A stretch of 64,000 bases of DNA, taken from the NCBI GenBank assembly GCA_022495995.1, contig JAFEMH010002319.1, positions 290,586 to 354,585 on the forward strand, in the 5' to 3' direction. The DNA is from Adenophora triphylla var. japonica (taxonomy: Eukaryota; Streptophyta; Magnoliopsida; Asterales; Campanulaceae). The notes beneath the pieces were generated by a model. The model saw only the letters and a list, made by a program, of their open reading frames with translations. It had not been told where the DNA came from and searched no databases. Made by a program: the position numbers and the translations under genes. Numbering within the stretch: the stretch's first letter is position 1; each line of letters begins with the position of its first letter. Below are positions 1-10,299 of this stretch, in pieces.

Positions 1-378
1 TCTGGAGATTCTGGGTAACTCGGATGCTCAAGAACACGATGAGTTTTTCAAAACTTATGGTTTCGCTCTCAAATGCCTGGAATGGTAAAAAGAAAATTTG
101 AAAAGGGGTTTTGTTTATATACTCACTCAGACGGGTAAAACCCGAAAATAAAATGGGTCAACGGGTATGGCGCCCCCAGCATTAAATGTGGTGGTGGTTT
201 CCAAGGCTCATGTCAGAGCATAGTGGACCACGCCTTATCATGGTACTGAATAACCGGCGGATAATGGAATGACACATTTGAAGCGACATTGACACGTGGC
301 AACCTATTCGTACTCTTATAAGCCGATGACGAGATGACTTTCTCCTCGTCATAGCCAAGCTAGAAAGTCAGGGGTCAC

Positions 379-1230
379 TGAACAGTATAAACCGAGATAC
401 GAACATGGGCTTGTCTGGGTCAGGCCCAAGTGGATTGGGCTATAAACATAATCCATCAAATATCAAGTTACGAGGTAAGACATGGGCTTCCTCGTCACTC
501 TACCTCGGCATCAACAAGGCCGACCAAGGCTCAGCAAACAGGCATAAACAAAGCCCAACTCAAAGGGCCGAGGAGACCTCCCTCGTAGGCCGAGATCCTC
601 TCCCTTGAGGACGAGGTGCCTCCCTCGGCCTTGATGTTGACACGACGGGCTCCACTTATTTCTCATCCCTTCCCCGGCTCATCATGGACCGAGTTGGCCA
701 TGTATGACGAGGAGAGGAAAGTTTGTACCTCGGCATACCAACCTATGATGAGGAAAGGAATATTTGCATCTCGGCATATAGGCGTATGACGAGGAAAGGA
801 ATTCCTGCATCTCGGCTTTCCGGCAGAGCAGTCCTTGCAATCCTATTCCAACCAGGACAATAAGCAGTTATAATCCAATCAGGATTGTACCCTCCTGTAC
901 CAATTCAAGTCAAATAAGGACTCTCTAGCAGATATAATCCTCCTAGAATTATACCTTATCTCTTTACAGTTCAAGTTCAACATGGATTCTACCAATCCAT
1001 CACTATAAATACAAGTCATTATTTCCATATTTTGGTACGTTAATTATTTGACTCGAAACTCTGTCAAATTATTTTCTATCTCTACAAACCGTGAACTTAC
1101 TCTCACGCCGGAGGGCCTTCGCCGGTGAAGCCCCGGCTTAGTTTACGTGTTTTGTCTTATTTTCAGGCTAAGCAATCGCCATAGTACAACCGATCGCTTG
1201 AATTTGGTCTGATTCGACTTTTTGGCATCA
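379..1230 (+). repeat. 3' LTR of Tat-A (copy A)
   Basis: It starts TGAACAG and ends GGCATCA, the same TG...CA style and near-identical terminal GCATCA as the Tat-B LTR. It has a TATA-like CTATAAATA near its centre and, like Tat-B, the phrase CTTACTCTCACGCC downstream of it. GA-rich 'gacgag/ctcgg' motifs fill the 5' half. The ~67-codon ORF at 405-608 is inside the LTR and is not a gene. The exact left border is inferred by analogy with Tat-B. Confidence 0.65.
1003..1011 (+). promoter_or_regulatory. TATA box in Tat-A LTR
   Basis: CTATAAATA followed by ACAAG, about 225 bases before the LTR end. The same box and context occur at 16905-16913 and in all Tat-B LTRs, which supports a pol II promoter. 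Confidence 0.55.
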
Positions 1231-1860
1231 TCATTATTATAAATTCTTGTCAAAATTTAATCAGATTAGCCACTAAAAAGTGGGATTAGGGGATAGATTA
1301 TTTATTTATACTTGTAATCGGATCAGGTATCACTCATGCATGAGTTTCTGCTACTGCGTTCTTCATGGCATATTTTGTAGTGAATAATTAAGGAAATTTT
1401 TATGCAAGAATGCTACAACAAAACTCATGCAAAAAACGATGTTGATCCCTTGTAATAATCATTCTAAAGGAGTTGTAAAAATGTACAAAGAAGTAAAAGA
1501 ATGACTCATTTTAATGGAGACGAAATGTGTCAAAAGTTGTTACAAAATTCTCAATAAGAGTATTCTTTTGCTATTTTGTTTACTTACAAATTAGTCTAGT
1601 ATTATTATTAATCTAATTGGCGTTAGATTAAATAAAATATATAACTCATTTTACCCTTTCATATTAAGAGTGACACAAATTTTATTTAATATTAATTGTA
1701 CAATAACTTTTCTGATTAGTCAAATAAAAAATCTACTAAAAATTGATGTTCAGAAAAAAAAAATGAAATTAAATAAATTTAGGGGCTTGAGGTGTATTTT
1801 TTAACTTGTTTTTAACGATTAATTGAAAGAAGATTTAAATTACAACACAAATTTATATAA
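1231..1860. other. AT-rich flank without a gene
   Basis: Sequence between the Tat-A LTR and the MULE-like left end, repeated at 17133-17761. It is AT-rich with no convincing ORF, RNA gene or repeat structure. It probably represents older host DNA or an unrecognised element. Confidence 0.5.
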
Positions 1861-3215
1861 GGGGTTTTTACCAATAAAACCTTGAAATGTGGTGAAATTT
1901 ACCAATAAAAACAGATTTTTTCGAAACTCGTCAATAAGTCTCTGCTAAAAATGTGAACAAAAATATCCATAACCGCAATTCACATACTAAGTTCCATCGT
2001 CTACAGCTCGTCCCTCACACACACACACTAGTGGCAATTTTTCAAAATCTAAATCGGTAGGTAACTGTCACCACTCACCGATCTTCATCCGCGACGGAAC
2101 CCTAGCTCCCCACATCCAACTCCGGTCTCTTCAGCCAATCCAGTCAAACAAACCAATTCAACTAGATGTCGCCGTTAACTGCTGTCACCGGTCAACTAGT
2201 GAAAAGTATAAGGAGACCTCGAATGGTTCCGTCAATGAATACCATCATCAATCATCTTTCTTTTCTTCCATCAGGGATGTTTATTACAGGTTCGCTTCTC
2301 TACGTCCATCTATCTATGATAGTCTATCTATTTCTATTCATGTGTACAGTTGCAATTTACATTCAATTTTAAGTATTGTGTTGATTTGGTGTTCTTATAG
2401 TAGACACTGATTTGGAATCTTTGTGATCTTGGTGCATTCGCAGTTAATTTGAAACAATTTTATTTATTGTTCTCTCCTTGATTGATTTGTTTTTTTGGAC
2501 ATATGTTGAACTATTGAAACCAATCAAGAACTAATGCTTGAATTTAAATAAATGTGAAATAGAATTGGTTTATTTTATAACTGTGTTGGTTTATGTTATA
2601 AACTGGGAATTCTATTTCACATTAATGTTTTATAGGTTTTCACAGTTGTTCGTCCTCATGCGTTGTTTGTGAAATAACTGTGATATGTATTTCACAGTTA
2701 TTTTGCTTAAACAACTGATAATTTTGAACTGTGATGTGTATTTCACAGTTATTTTGGTTAGAGTTGGTGAACAACTAATATTTCTCATGAAACTTGGACA
2801 CAAGTTTTGGTATAAATAACTGTGAATTCTATTTAACAGTTATTTAAATAACTGTGAAATAGAATTGGTTTATGTTATAACTGTGTTGGTTTATGTTATA
2901 AACTCAGAATTCTATTTCACGTTAATGTTTTATAGGTTTTCACAGTTGTTCATGATTAGAGTTGGTTTATGTTATAACTGTGTTGAAGATTTTTCAGTTA
3001 TTTATGTTATTATTTTAAACAACAGTAAGGCAAATTTCACATTTTTTAGTGTTTTTATTAACTGGAAGAAAAGGAATAGAGAGAAGAAGTGAGGGAGAAT
3101 GTATAGGGAGTGCGAAGCATCAAATCCTAATTTTCACCCATCAATCACAGAAGGCGTTGGTACGTGCGAGAATTGCAGTTAGGGATATTTTTGTTCACAA
3201 TTTTAGCAGGGACTT
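1861..3215. mobile_element. MULE-like non-autonomous element, left part (copy A)
   Basis: The left terminal inverted repeat is about 1861-1981. Its reverse complement is found in two pieces: 3170-3215, directly before the Tat-B 5' LTR, and about 62589-62670, directly after the Tat-B 3' LTR. Rejoining them across Tat-B restores a ~120-bp inverted end, so Tat-B inserted into this element's right arm. Long inverted ends starting GGGGTTTTT, with no transposase inside, fit a non-autonomous Mutator-like element. Bases about 1990-2330 look like a captured 5' UTR plus a short ORF (2166-2372, starting ATG TCG CCG), reminiscent of a Pack-MULE. No protein family is recognised. A clean 9-bp target duplication was not found, so the class remains tentative. 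Confidence 0.55.
2536..2960. repeat. Palindromic AT-rich repeat array inside the MULE
   Basis: Two ~95-bp direct units (about 2556-2650 and 2858-2955) are each built from 'tgtgaaatagaatt' and its inverse 'aattctatttcac'. Between them are shorter hairpins of the form AACTGTGATATG...TTTCACAGTTA. Most of the segment can fold on itself. The same array is at about 18438-18862. Confidence 0.6.
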
Positions 3216-3468
3216 TGAACGGACTAAAAGTGTCGAGCTGGGCTCAGCGAGTAAAGCCCAATCTTCAACATATATTTGCCCCCACATGCTCAGTGGGCCA
3301 GGCCCAATTATTATCAGGCCCAAGGTCCATCTCCACGATCCGTCGACTTAAGCTCATTGTCCGACCTCCTCAGGTCCCGACCTAGCTTGGTCCGACTCTA
3401 CGATCCATATATTATTCGGGTACAATCCAGCCCTACCCATCAGTCAGGTCGACCTATACTCCATAGTC

Positions 3469-4371
3469 TGTAACGCCCGAGCCCGAAGACCGGGTCGGAA
3501 CGCCATCGATTTGACGGACTATCCCCACAAACCACCACAAGTCTTTCCAAAGACGTGTTGTCCTCACTTACGTGCTCACCGAGAAACTTCCCAAATGGGT
3601 CACCCATCCTAGAATTTCCCTGTGTCAAGCAAGCTTAACCTTGGAGTCCTTATAGGATGAGCTTCCGAAAAGAAGATGCATCTTGGTGATATGAGTAGCA
3701 CTAATCAAATCATATCAAACATATCAGGCACACACATTTTTGGGGGCGCCACAATCTCCCCCACTTAGGATCCTTGTCGTCCCTAAGCAAGGCCTACTTG
3801 GAAACCCCGGGCAAACAGGATCCAAGAGGGGCTCGTACGGATTCAAGAGGTGACTCCCACCGACTCCGCGGTGTGTACTTTGTTCCGCACAGCACTTTGC
3901 TCCACACTTCCGGCCGGGTCCCGCTCTGATACCATTTGTAACGCCCCGAGCCCGAAGACCGGGTCGAAACGCTATCAGATTTGACGGACTATCCCCACAA
4001 ACCACCACAAGTCTTTCCAAAGACGTGTTGTCCTCACTTACGTGCTCACCGAGAAACTTCCCAATGGGTCACCCATCCTAGAATTTTCCTGTGTCAAGCA
4101 CGCTTAATCGGGTCGAAACGCTATCGATTTGGACGGACTATCCCCACAAACCACCATAAGTCTTTCCAAAGACGTGTTGTCCTCACTTACGTGCTCACCG
4201 AGAAACTTCCCAAATGGGTCACCCATCCTAGAATTTCCTGTGTCAAGCACGCTTAACCTTGGAGTCCTTATAGGATGAGCTTTCGAAAAGAAGATGCATC
4301 TTGGTGATATGAGTAGCACTAATCAAATCATATCAAACATATCAGGCACACACATTTTTGGGGGCGCCACA
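3469..4371 (-). mobile_element. Cassandra-type TRIM retrotransposon (copy A)
   Basis: A 903-bp element with TAGTC target duplications at 3464-3468 and 4372-4376. LTRs are 3469-3753 (285 bp) and 3937-4371 (435 bp); on the minus strand they run TGTGGCGCC...CGTTACA. The 183-bp interior holds, on the minus strand, TGGTATCAGAGC (initiator-Met primer-binding site) at one end and a purine tract AAGTGGGGGAGATT at the other, with no coding capacity. The LTR contains GTTAAGCGTGCTTG and CTAGGATGGGTGACC, the internal promoter of plant 5S rRNA, which is the hallmark of Cassandra. One LTR is longer because its 5S segment is duplicated. Confidence 0.88.
3961..4256 (-). promoter_or_regulatory. Doubled 5S-like pol III promoter segment in Cassandra LTR
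   Basis: About 149 bases starting GGGTCGAAACGCTAT occur twice in tandem (3961-4109 and 4110-4256). Each copy carries, on the minus strand, GTTAAGCGTGCTTG or its close variant, CTAGGATGGGTGACC and a GGGAAGT-like end, corresponding to the 5S A-box, intermediate element and C-box. The other LTR (3469-3753) has one copy. Copy B shows the same arrangement at 19862-20156, so it predates the large duplication. Confidence 0.75.
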
Positions 4372-4557
4372 TAGTCGACCTCGACCTACATCTCTGTGTC
4401 GACCTACAGAGTCCTGGCGTACACACAATTCTTAGCGTGACGAAACTCCCTACAAATCAGGAGTTATTTATGGATCAGATCTCTAAATACTTATCTCTGC
4501 TTCCTCAAATTAAGGGATTTCAAGCAATCCTACTACAATTATATCTCTCATCAACAA

Positions 4558-4566
4558 CTATAAATA
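4558..4566 (+). promoter_or_regulatory. TATA box in Tat-B 5' LTR (copy A)
   Basis: CTATAAATA, conserved at 20454-20462 and at 62340-62348 in the 3' LTR, in the same context (ACAAGGCAACATC downstream). It is the likely pol II start region of Tat-B. Confidence 0.55.
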
Positions 4567-4792
4567 CAAGGCAACATCAACCGTTCCAAAGTAATTGCTT
4601 TTTGATTATTTGAGAATACATTGTTCCTTATAATTATTTAGCTCTCATACACATACTTACTCTCACGCCCGAGGGTCTTCGCTGGAGACCATTCCGACTA
4701 GTCGTAGGTTTCGTGTTTCAGGTCAAGAAGCCAGGAGATTGATCGTGCCACGTGGACGGAGATTGATCAGCACGATTCTTGCAGCATCAGTT

Positions 4793-4810
4793 TGGTTCCA
4801 TTGCCGAGAA
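4793..4810 (+). other. Primer-binding site of Tat-B (copy A)
   Basis: TGGTTCCATTGCCGAGAA begins 3 bases after the LTR end. It resembles the TGGCGCCGTTGCCGGGGA site common in Tat/Athila Gypsy elements, with several differences. The copy in B starts at 20689. Confidence 0.6.
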
Positions 4811-4851
4811 TCGTGCATTCTTGACCTTGAAAATCTTTACAGTCCACAACC

Positions 4852-6526
4852 ATGGTAACTTCTGATGGCCACGTTTCTGAAGCCTCGAATGAGCACAACC
4901 AGGGAAACACTAATGCTAATGTCAATGTTGGAGATCGCAACGTCAATTTGCCTCCTCCTCCGCCTCGTCATCACACTAGTGGCGACGCGTTCTAACAATA
5001 GCTGGCGATGGCGGCAAGTGGTTTGCCGATGGCAGAGAGGAGAGAAATGACCTATGGTCGAGAGAGAAGTGCAACCTCCTCCAAAGCGTCCCCAAACAGG
5101 GCGAATGGCTGCATGTGATAGGGCAGGTCCCTCAACCAATCCCCTTAGCAAAAAGGAGATGATTGTGGAATGAACCAGAATTCTAGCAGAGCTAATAGCA
5201 ATTGAGGAGGAATCCGAGCAGGTCGACAGAAGGTTAGAAAGGGCAGCTCCCTCCCAAGTGTCAAACAGACAGCCCGACAGGAGTGTTCAGCAGAATGGAA
5301 GGGCCATGACAAATGAGGAATGCAGAATTGTGAAGTGATCTATCCGCACGCACATGCCTATCCCCAATGACGACCTGAGAAGTCATCTCAACACAAATAG
5401 TTTGTGATGAAAGGCGCAGGTCGCCAATTAATTCTGTGAGGTCGCCCTCTCACAGAGATAGAAGGAGCAGACAGATAACTCCCCCTAGGGATGACAGGCA
5501 CAGGGCCAACTCGAGGAGGGAGCCTCACCGGGAAGAGAGGCAAAGACCCAATGACATCACTCATGCTAGGGACGGCTCGCCAGATGCTAGGGAATGGCTT
5601 CAATGGAAGAAAAAGTTTGAACAATGGGAGGCTAACAAGAAAGATGATGCTGGAAAGGGCGAACGAGGCCATAATTTTGCTCTTCGTCCCTTGGCTAAGG
5701 AGTTGCTCGATCGACGACCTCCCCCAGGTTTCAGATTGCCCGTCCTGGAAAAATATTTAGGTGCAACCAATGCCAAAAGTCATATACAGCATTTAGAGGC
5801 TACTATGTGTTTTGTCTCCAACGAGGACGACATGATGTGTAAGGCACTTACTAGCACTCTCACCGGGGCAGCTCTCACTTGGTTTAACGGCTTGGCACCA
5901 GGTTGCATCTCGACTTGGTATTATATGAGGAAGAAATTCTTAGATCGCTTCTCGACAGCTAGAGCTCGGAAGATGACAGTCGCCGACTTGAATAACTTGG
6001 TACAAGGAAAGAATGAAAGCTCGATGAGCTATTATACCAAATTCAAGGAGATGGTTGAAAAATTGAGGAGGACCTTACGCACGTGGAGGTAATCAATTGT
6101 TTCAGAAATGGGGTAACCTCTGAGGATTTGGACTACGAGCTGACAGTTCGGACCGTGACTACTCGACAAAAGCTATTCGAGAAAGCTTATAATGTAGCAC
6201 TGGCTGAAGAGAGAAAAGAAAAGAAAAGTGGGAAAGGCCCCAAGGATGAGGTCGCTGATGGTGATAAGAAGGACACAACCAAGAATGGGGGGAACAACAA
6301 AAATGGCAAAAACAGAACTAGGGCGACTGAGAAAGTGCCTGAAGCTTTCACTCCTTTGACAGTGAGTCGAACAGAGATTATGAATACAGTCGAGTTGGGC
6401 CCACCTGCCCCTATGAACCCAGGAAATAAGTTCAGAAGGGATAACAACAAGTACTGCGACTATCATAAAGATACGGGCCACACTACTGAAGATTGTATGA
6501 GCTTGAACTGCATCAAGATTGTATGA
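4852..6526 (+). pseudogene. gag: Tat-B gag (copy A, broken)
   Basis: Capsid-nucleocapsid polyprotein of a Tat-type Gypsy element. The likely original start is the ATG at 4852 (MVTSDGHVSEAS), followed by a decayed proline-rich leader with several stops. The best reading frame opens before 5436: an Arg/Ser-rich stretch, then the gag domain with LPVLEKYLGATNAKSHIQHL and TSTLTGAALTWFNGLAPGCI, then a Lys-rich tail. A frameshift at about 6064-6092 separates it from the frame that continues to 6526 and contains the zinc knuckle YCDYHKDTGHTTEDC. Copy B is open across that frameshift, so the break here may be a sequence error at CAG sites. A 26-bp tandem duplication at 6491-6542 shifts the frame relative to protease in both copies. 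Confidence 0.75.
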
Positions 6527-7175
6527 GCTTGAAACGCATCATTCAAAAGTGGGTCGACGGTGGGAGACTCGACGCGTATGTCAAGAGACCTCAGCAGCAA
6601 CAGAGCGAGCCGGTGGACAAAGAAGAGCCAAGACAACCTAGATTGAATTTGGGGGGCATTACTGAGCAAGCTAGCAATACTGCCATCAAACACAAGATAT
6701 TCCAGCTTAACAAGGCACCTCATGTGCCACCTAAAAGGTACCTAAGAGACGAGATGATTTGTTTCTACCCGCATGAGCTACCTACTAATGCAAAGCTAGA
6801 GAGCAAGTTCTTGTTATCCCAGGATTAATAGATGGGTGCATCGATGAGCGTACTCTTAATAGACACTGGGCCCGCAAATATATTCTGTTTTACAAAACGT
6901 TCCAGAGATGGGACTCTCAAATGAGCAAAACGAATGTTATGATGGTAGATTGGAAGGCTTCACCAACCACAGTGGTCGATGCCAAGGGACGCATCGAGTT
7001 GGACGTCGACATAGGCCAACACCCCTTCGCAGTATTTTCTAAGGTAAAATTTATTGTCATTGATGTAAATAGTGATTATGCCGCTATTTTGGGTATACCC
7101 GGCCGTGTCGCACTTGGAATGGTAGTCTCAATCCTCATCGCTGAGTTAAGTTCCCCGGAGTCGGCTGTGTACTAA
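6491..7175 (+). pseudogene. Tat-B aspartic protease region (copy A, broken)
   Basis: Open from about 6493 as an in-frame tail of gag (IIQKWVDGGRLDAYVKRPQ), then broken near 6810-6920, then open again to 7175. Copy B shows the active-site motif LLIDTGA intact; here the same region reads 'cttaatagacactgggcccgc' and is out of frame around it. The later protease signature AAILGIPG (canonical ILG-P) is present. No methionine start is expected, since in Tat elements gag and protease are normally continuous. Confidence 0.65.
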
Positions 7176-7587
7176 GTACAGCTCGAGAATATCTTGACCA
7201 TGTCCTACGAACAAGGAAGAAAAGGGAACTGGAAATTGAAACTGGTGAGGGGTATCTGAATATGTCTAAAATGGTCCCAACAACTTCTCGTTTATCTACG
7301 ATCACCAGTGTGGAAGAGTGGACCTATCGCTCACATGACGAGGTCATGACTGAGTCGACACGTCACTCGGAAATCACCATGGTCGATTCGCATGCGCTAT
7401 GGTCGATCGAGTCTTCATAGGCGAGCTATGCCTCCGCATCGACAATAACTCGGGGGCCACCACCAGTGAGGTCGCAGTTGAGCTAGATGACATGATCGTT
7501 AAGGAAGCTCCACACTTGGGGGACAAGGAAAGGCAGAGGGTCTGAGAAATCATCATAGAGACCCTACAGTTTGGGGATGGTCCGGAG

Positions 7588-9363
7588 TTGGAAGCTGTGG
7601 ACGAGATGGAAGCAGTGATAACAAATCCCTCTTATCCCGAGCAAAAAATTCAGATTGGAAAGCAGTTATCAGCTGAGGAAAGAGCAGAGATCATAGAGCT
7701 ACTGAAAAAGAGCAGTGATGTCTTTGCTTGGCGAGTAGAGGATATGAAATGGATCAAGGAAGAGGTCGCAGTTCATAGGTTGGAGGTCAACCCGACCAAG
7801 AAGTTCAAAGCGCAGAAATTCAGAAGCTTTGCCCATGACAAAGAGGAAGCTATAAAGCTCGAGGTACAAAAACTTTTAAGTGCAGGTATCATAAATGAAG
7901 CTACTCATACCACCTGGCTAGCTAATGTGGTCATAGTGAAGAAATCTAATGGCAAGTGGAGAAAGTGCGTCGACTTCACCAACCTTAATCTTGCCTGCCT
8001 AAAGGACAGCTATCCTCTACCTAGGATTAACAAGCTCGTTGACTCTATTGCTAGACACTCCACACTCGCTTTCTCGATGTCTATTCGTACTATCATCAGA
8101 TCAAGATGCATGAAGATGATATTGTGAAGACAACTTTTCAAGCTGTCGGGGGTATTTATTGCTACAACATGATGCCGTTTGGGTTGAAGAATGCAGGAGC
8201 GACCTACCAACGGATGGTAAACAAGGTCTTTGCTTCACAAATTGGCCGAAACATGGAGGCCTACATCGACGATATGGTCATCAAAACAAAGGCCAGACGT
8301 CACGTGGTCGACCTAAAGGAAACATTCGCCAATTTACGAGCAAACGACATGAAGTTCAACCCGAGCAAGTGCGTATTTGGAGTGGCAATGGGCAAATTCC
8401 TTGGCTTTATGGTGTCACAAATGAGGAATTGAGGCAAATCCCGAGAAGATTAAGGCTCTAGTCGACATGCAGAGCCAACCAAGATTAAGGAAATGCAATG
8501 ACTTAATGGTAGGGTGGCAGCCCTAGGTCACTTTATAGCCAAGTCGGCAGAAAAATCTCTCCCCTTCTTCAAATCATTGAGAGGGAAGAAAAATTTTGAG
8601 TGGACGGCCGAATGTCATTCGTCGTTCCAACAGCTTAAGGAGTACCTCGCTACTCCTCCTTTATTGAGCAAAATGACCTATCGGGGAGACTTTGTTCGTG
8701 TATCTATCTGTGGGAGATCAATCAGTAGCAGTTGTTCTGGTTCGAGAGGAAGAGGGGCTTCAGAAGCCCATATATTATGTTAGCAAGGCTCTATCCAACG
8801 TTGAAGGCAGATATTACAATGCAGAGAAGGTCGCATATGCCTTGGTTATAGCCTCAAGGAAGTTACGAGCTTATTTTCTAGCTCACCCTATTGTTGTGCT
8901 CACAAATGTACCCCTGAGAAAGATCTTGCATAAGCCGGAAAGTTCAGGTCGCTTACTCAACTGGTCAATTGCTCTCACAGAATTCGACATCAAGTATCGA
9001 CCTCGAAAGGCATTAAAGGCTCATACCTTGGCAGACTTCTTGGTCGAGTTGACGTTCACCAAGGGAGATAGCGAGGTGCGAGCTCCGAAGGAGAAAGTTA
9101 AGGGAAAGGAACCAGAGGCCCAAGCCGTTACTAGCTTACCCGACGATTGCTGGAAAATATACTCAGATGGGTCGGCAACAAGGAATGTTAGTGGAGCTGG
9201 GATAGTATTGATCGAGCCAGAATTAGGGACGGTCTATGAGGAAGCACTGAGGTTCAAGTTTGAAGCCTCTAATAACCAGGCAGAGTACGAAGCATTGGTC
9301 GCAGCCATCGAGTATGCCAAATGTTTTGGGGCGATCAAAATTATGGCGTATTGCGATTCCTAA
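7588..9363 (+). pseudogene. pol: Tat-B reverse transcriptase and dual RNase H (copy A, frameshifted)
   Basis: Same protein as the 592-residue frame at 31812-33590. Four pieces in different frames cover it: 7588-8127 (RT palm N-part, KSNGKWRKCVDFTNLN), 8106-8432 (PFGLKNA, YIDDMVIK), 8514-8783 and 8692-9363 (first RNase H, then YSDGSATRNVSGAGIV of the second). The two RNase H-like domains in a row are typical of the Tat clade. Frameshifts fall at sites where copy B reads CAG or CTG. Here the second RNase H is open through NNQAEYEALVAAIEYA, whereas copy B breaks at that point. A stop after YCDS at 9361 is shared by both copies. Confidence 0.85.
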
Positions 9364-9651
9364 CTGATAGTCAACCAAGTCAGAGGAGAATACGAGGTAC
9401 TGAATTCTACTTTAATCAAATGTTGCGACCTAGTGAAAGAACTAATAAAAGACTTAGAGTTCTGGGAAATTCAGAGGATTGGTCGAGAAGATAACGAATT
9501 GGCCAACCTACTCTAGAAACTAGCCACTTCAGACGAGCCACATGGAGAACCTATCGCTTACCTCGAACATTCGGCCTACGAGAGAGTTCAAATCCAATGC
9601 CTGGAAGATGCCGGTACAGAATGGGCTTACAACAAGTGCTAGATTGACAAA
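9364..9651 (+). pseudogene. Tat-B RNase H-integrase linker, with stops (copy A)
   Basis: Continues the second RNase H in the same frame (LIVNQVRGEYEV, then LKCCDLVKELIKDLEFWEIQRI-like residues) but is cut by TAA at 9361, TAG at 9514-9516 and TAG at 9640-9642. The same stops are present at 33585-33875 in copy B, so they are older than the duplication. Confidence 0.6.
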
Positions 9652-10299
9652 ATGCGAGATTACTTAGAAACATGTGAGCTACCTAATGACGAGAAAGAAG
9701 CTCGAGCTATCAATAAAAAGGCTCCAAGGTACGTTATTCAAGGAGATGAGCTATTCAGGAGATCTTTCAGCAAGCCATTGTTAAGATGTGTTCATCCTCA
9801 AGAAGTCACCCAGCTGATGTACGAGGTGCATAGTGGAGTATGTGGTGTACACCCGGGGGCCAGAACTTTTGCCGACAAACTGATAACAATGGGATATTAT
9901 TGGCCACACATGAGGGATGATGCCCACGATTTTGTTGGATGTGATCAGTGCCAAAGGTTTGCCAATCTACTTAACCTGCCTACCACCGAGCAAACCCCAA
10001 AGAATCTCAACCGTGCCCTTTGACATGTGGGAGTAGATTTGGTCGGGCCCTTCCTCCCGCCCATGGAAACTGCAAGTATGTGATCGTTGCTATAGATTAT
10101 TTCACGAAGTGGGTAGAAGCAAAGCCACTAGCTCAGATTACAGAGGAAAACGCCATCAACTTCATCCATGACTTCATTTGGTGTCGATTTGGGATACCTC
10201 TAGCAATAGTAATGGACAATTGACTGCAATTCTCCCAAGCTTTTGAAGATGAAATGAAGAGTATCGGAGTTAAACATTGGAATTCATCAGTCGCCTATC
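9652..10299 (+). pseudogene. Tat-B integrase N-terminal half (copy A)
   Basis: Zinc-finger region: HSGVCGVH, then CDQCQ (HHCC). The catalytic core follows with VAIDYFTKWVEAKPL and GIPLAIVMDN. A frameshift lies at about 10000-10030, where copy B reads intact RPFDMWGVDLVGPFPPAHG. A TGA follows MDN in both copies. The frame is then cut at 10299 by the Athila-type element, whose CTATC target duplication is 10295-10299. In copy A the C-terminal half is missing because the duplication breakpoint lies beyond. Confidence 0.8.

Larger units (their letters stand above)
1..1230 (+). mobile_element. 3' end of Tat-A Gypsy retrotransposon (copy A)
   Basis: Bases 1-378 are the untranslated stretch between the antisense ORF and the 3' LTR; no gene is visible in them. 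The LTR follows at 379-1230. Orientation is inferred from copy B, where an antisense ORF of the Tat extra-ORF type lies upstream of the same LTR. The rest of the element is outside the window. Confidence 0.7.
3216..4789 (+). repeat. 5' LTR of Tat-B, interrupted by Cassandra (copy A)
   Basis: It runs from TGAACGGAC to GCAGCATCA. Without the 903-bp Cassandra and its 5-bp duplication it is ~666 bp, matching the 3' LTR at 61901-62588 (~688 bp). Both share GTGTCGA, AAAGCCCAATCTT, the 'ggcccaattattatca' block, CTATAAATA and GATCGTGC near the end. The pre-insertion flank GGGACTTATTG is recoverable from the MULE arm, giving an imperfect 5-bp target duplication (GGGAC versus GGAAC). A primer-binding site follows immediately. 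Confidence 0.8.

Noticed and set aside
405..608. 67-codon ORF, repeated identically at 16308-16511
   Set aside because: It lies inside the Tat-A LTR and is identical only because the region is duplicated; no domain or coding signal.
3461..4376. Possible 5S rRNA gene
   Set aside because: Only the internal promoter part of 5S is present, inside a TRIM with LTRs, PBS and TSD; the flanking 5S gene parts are missing.
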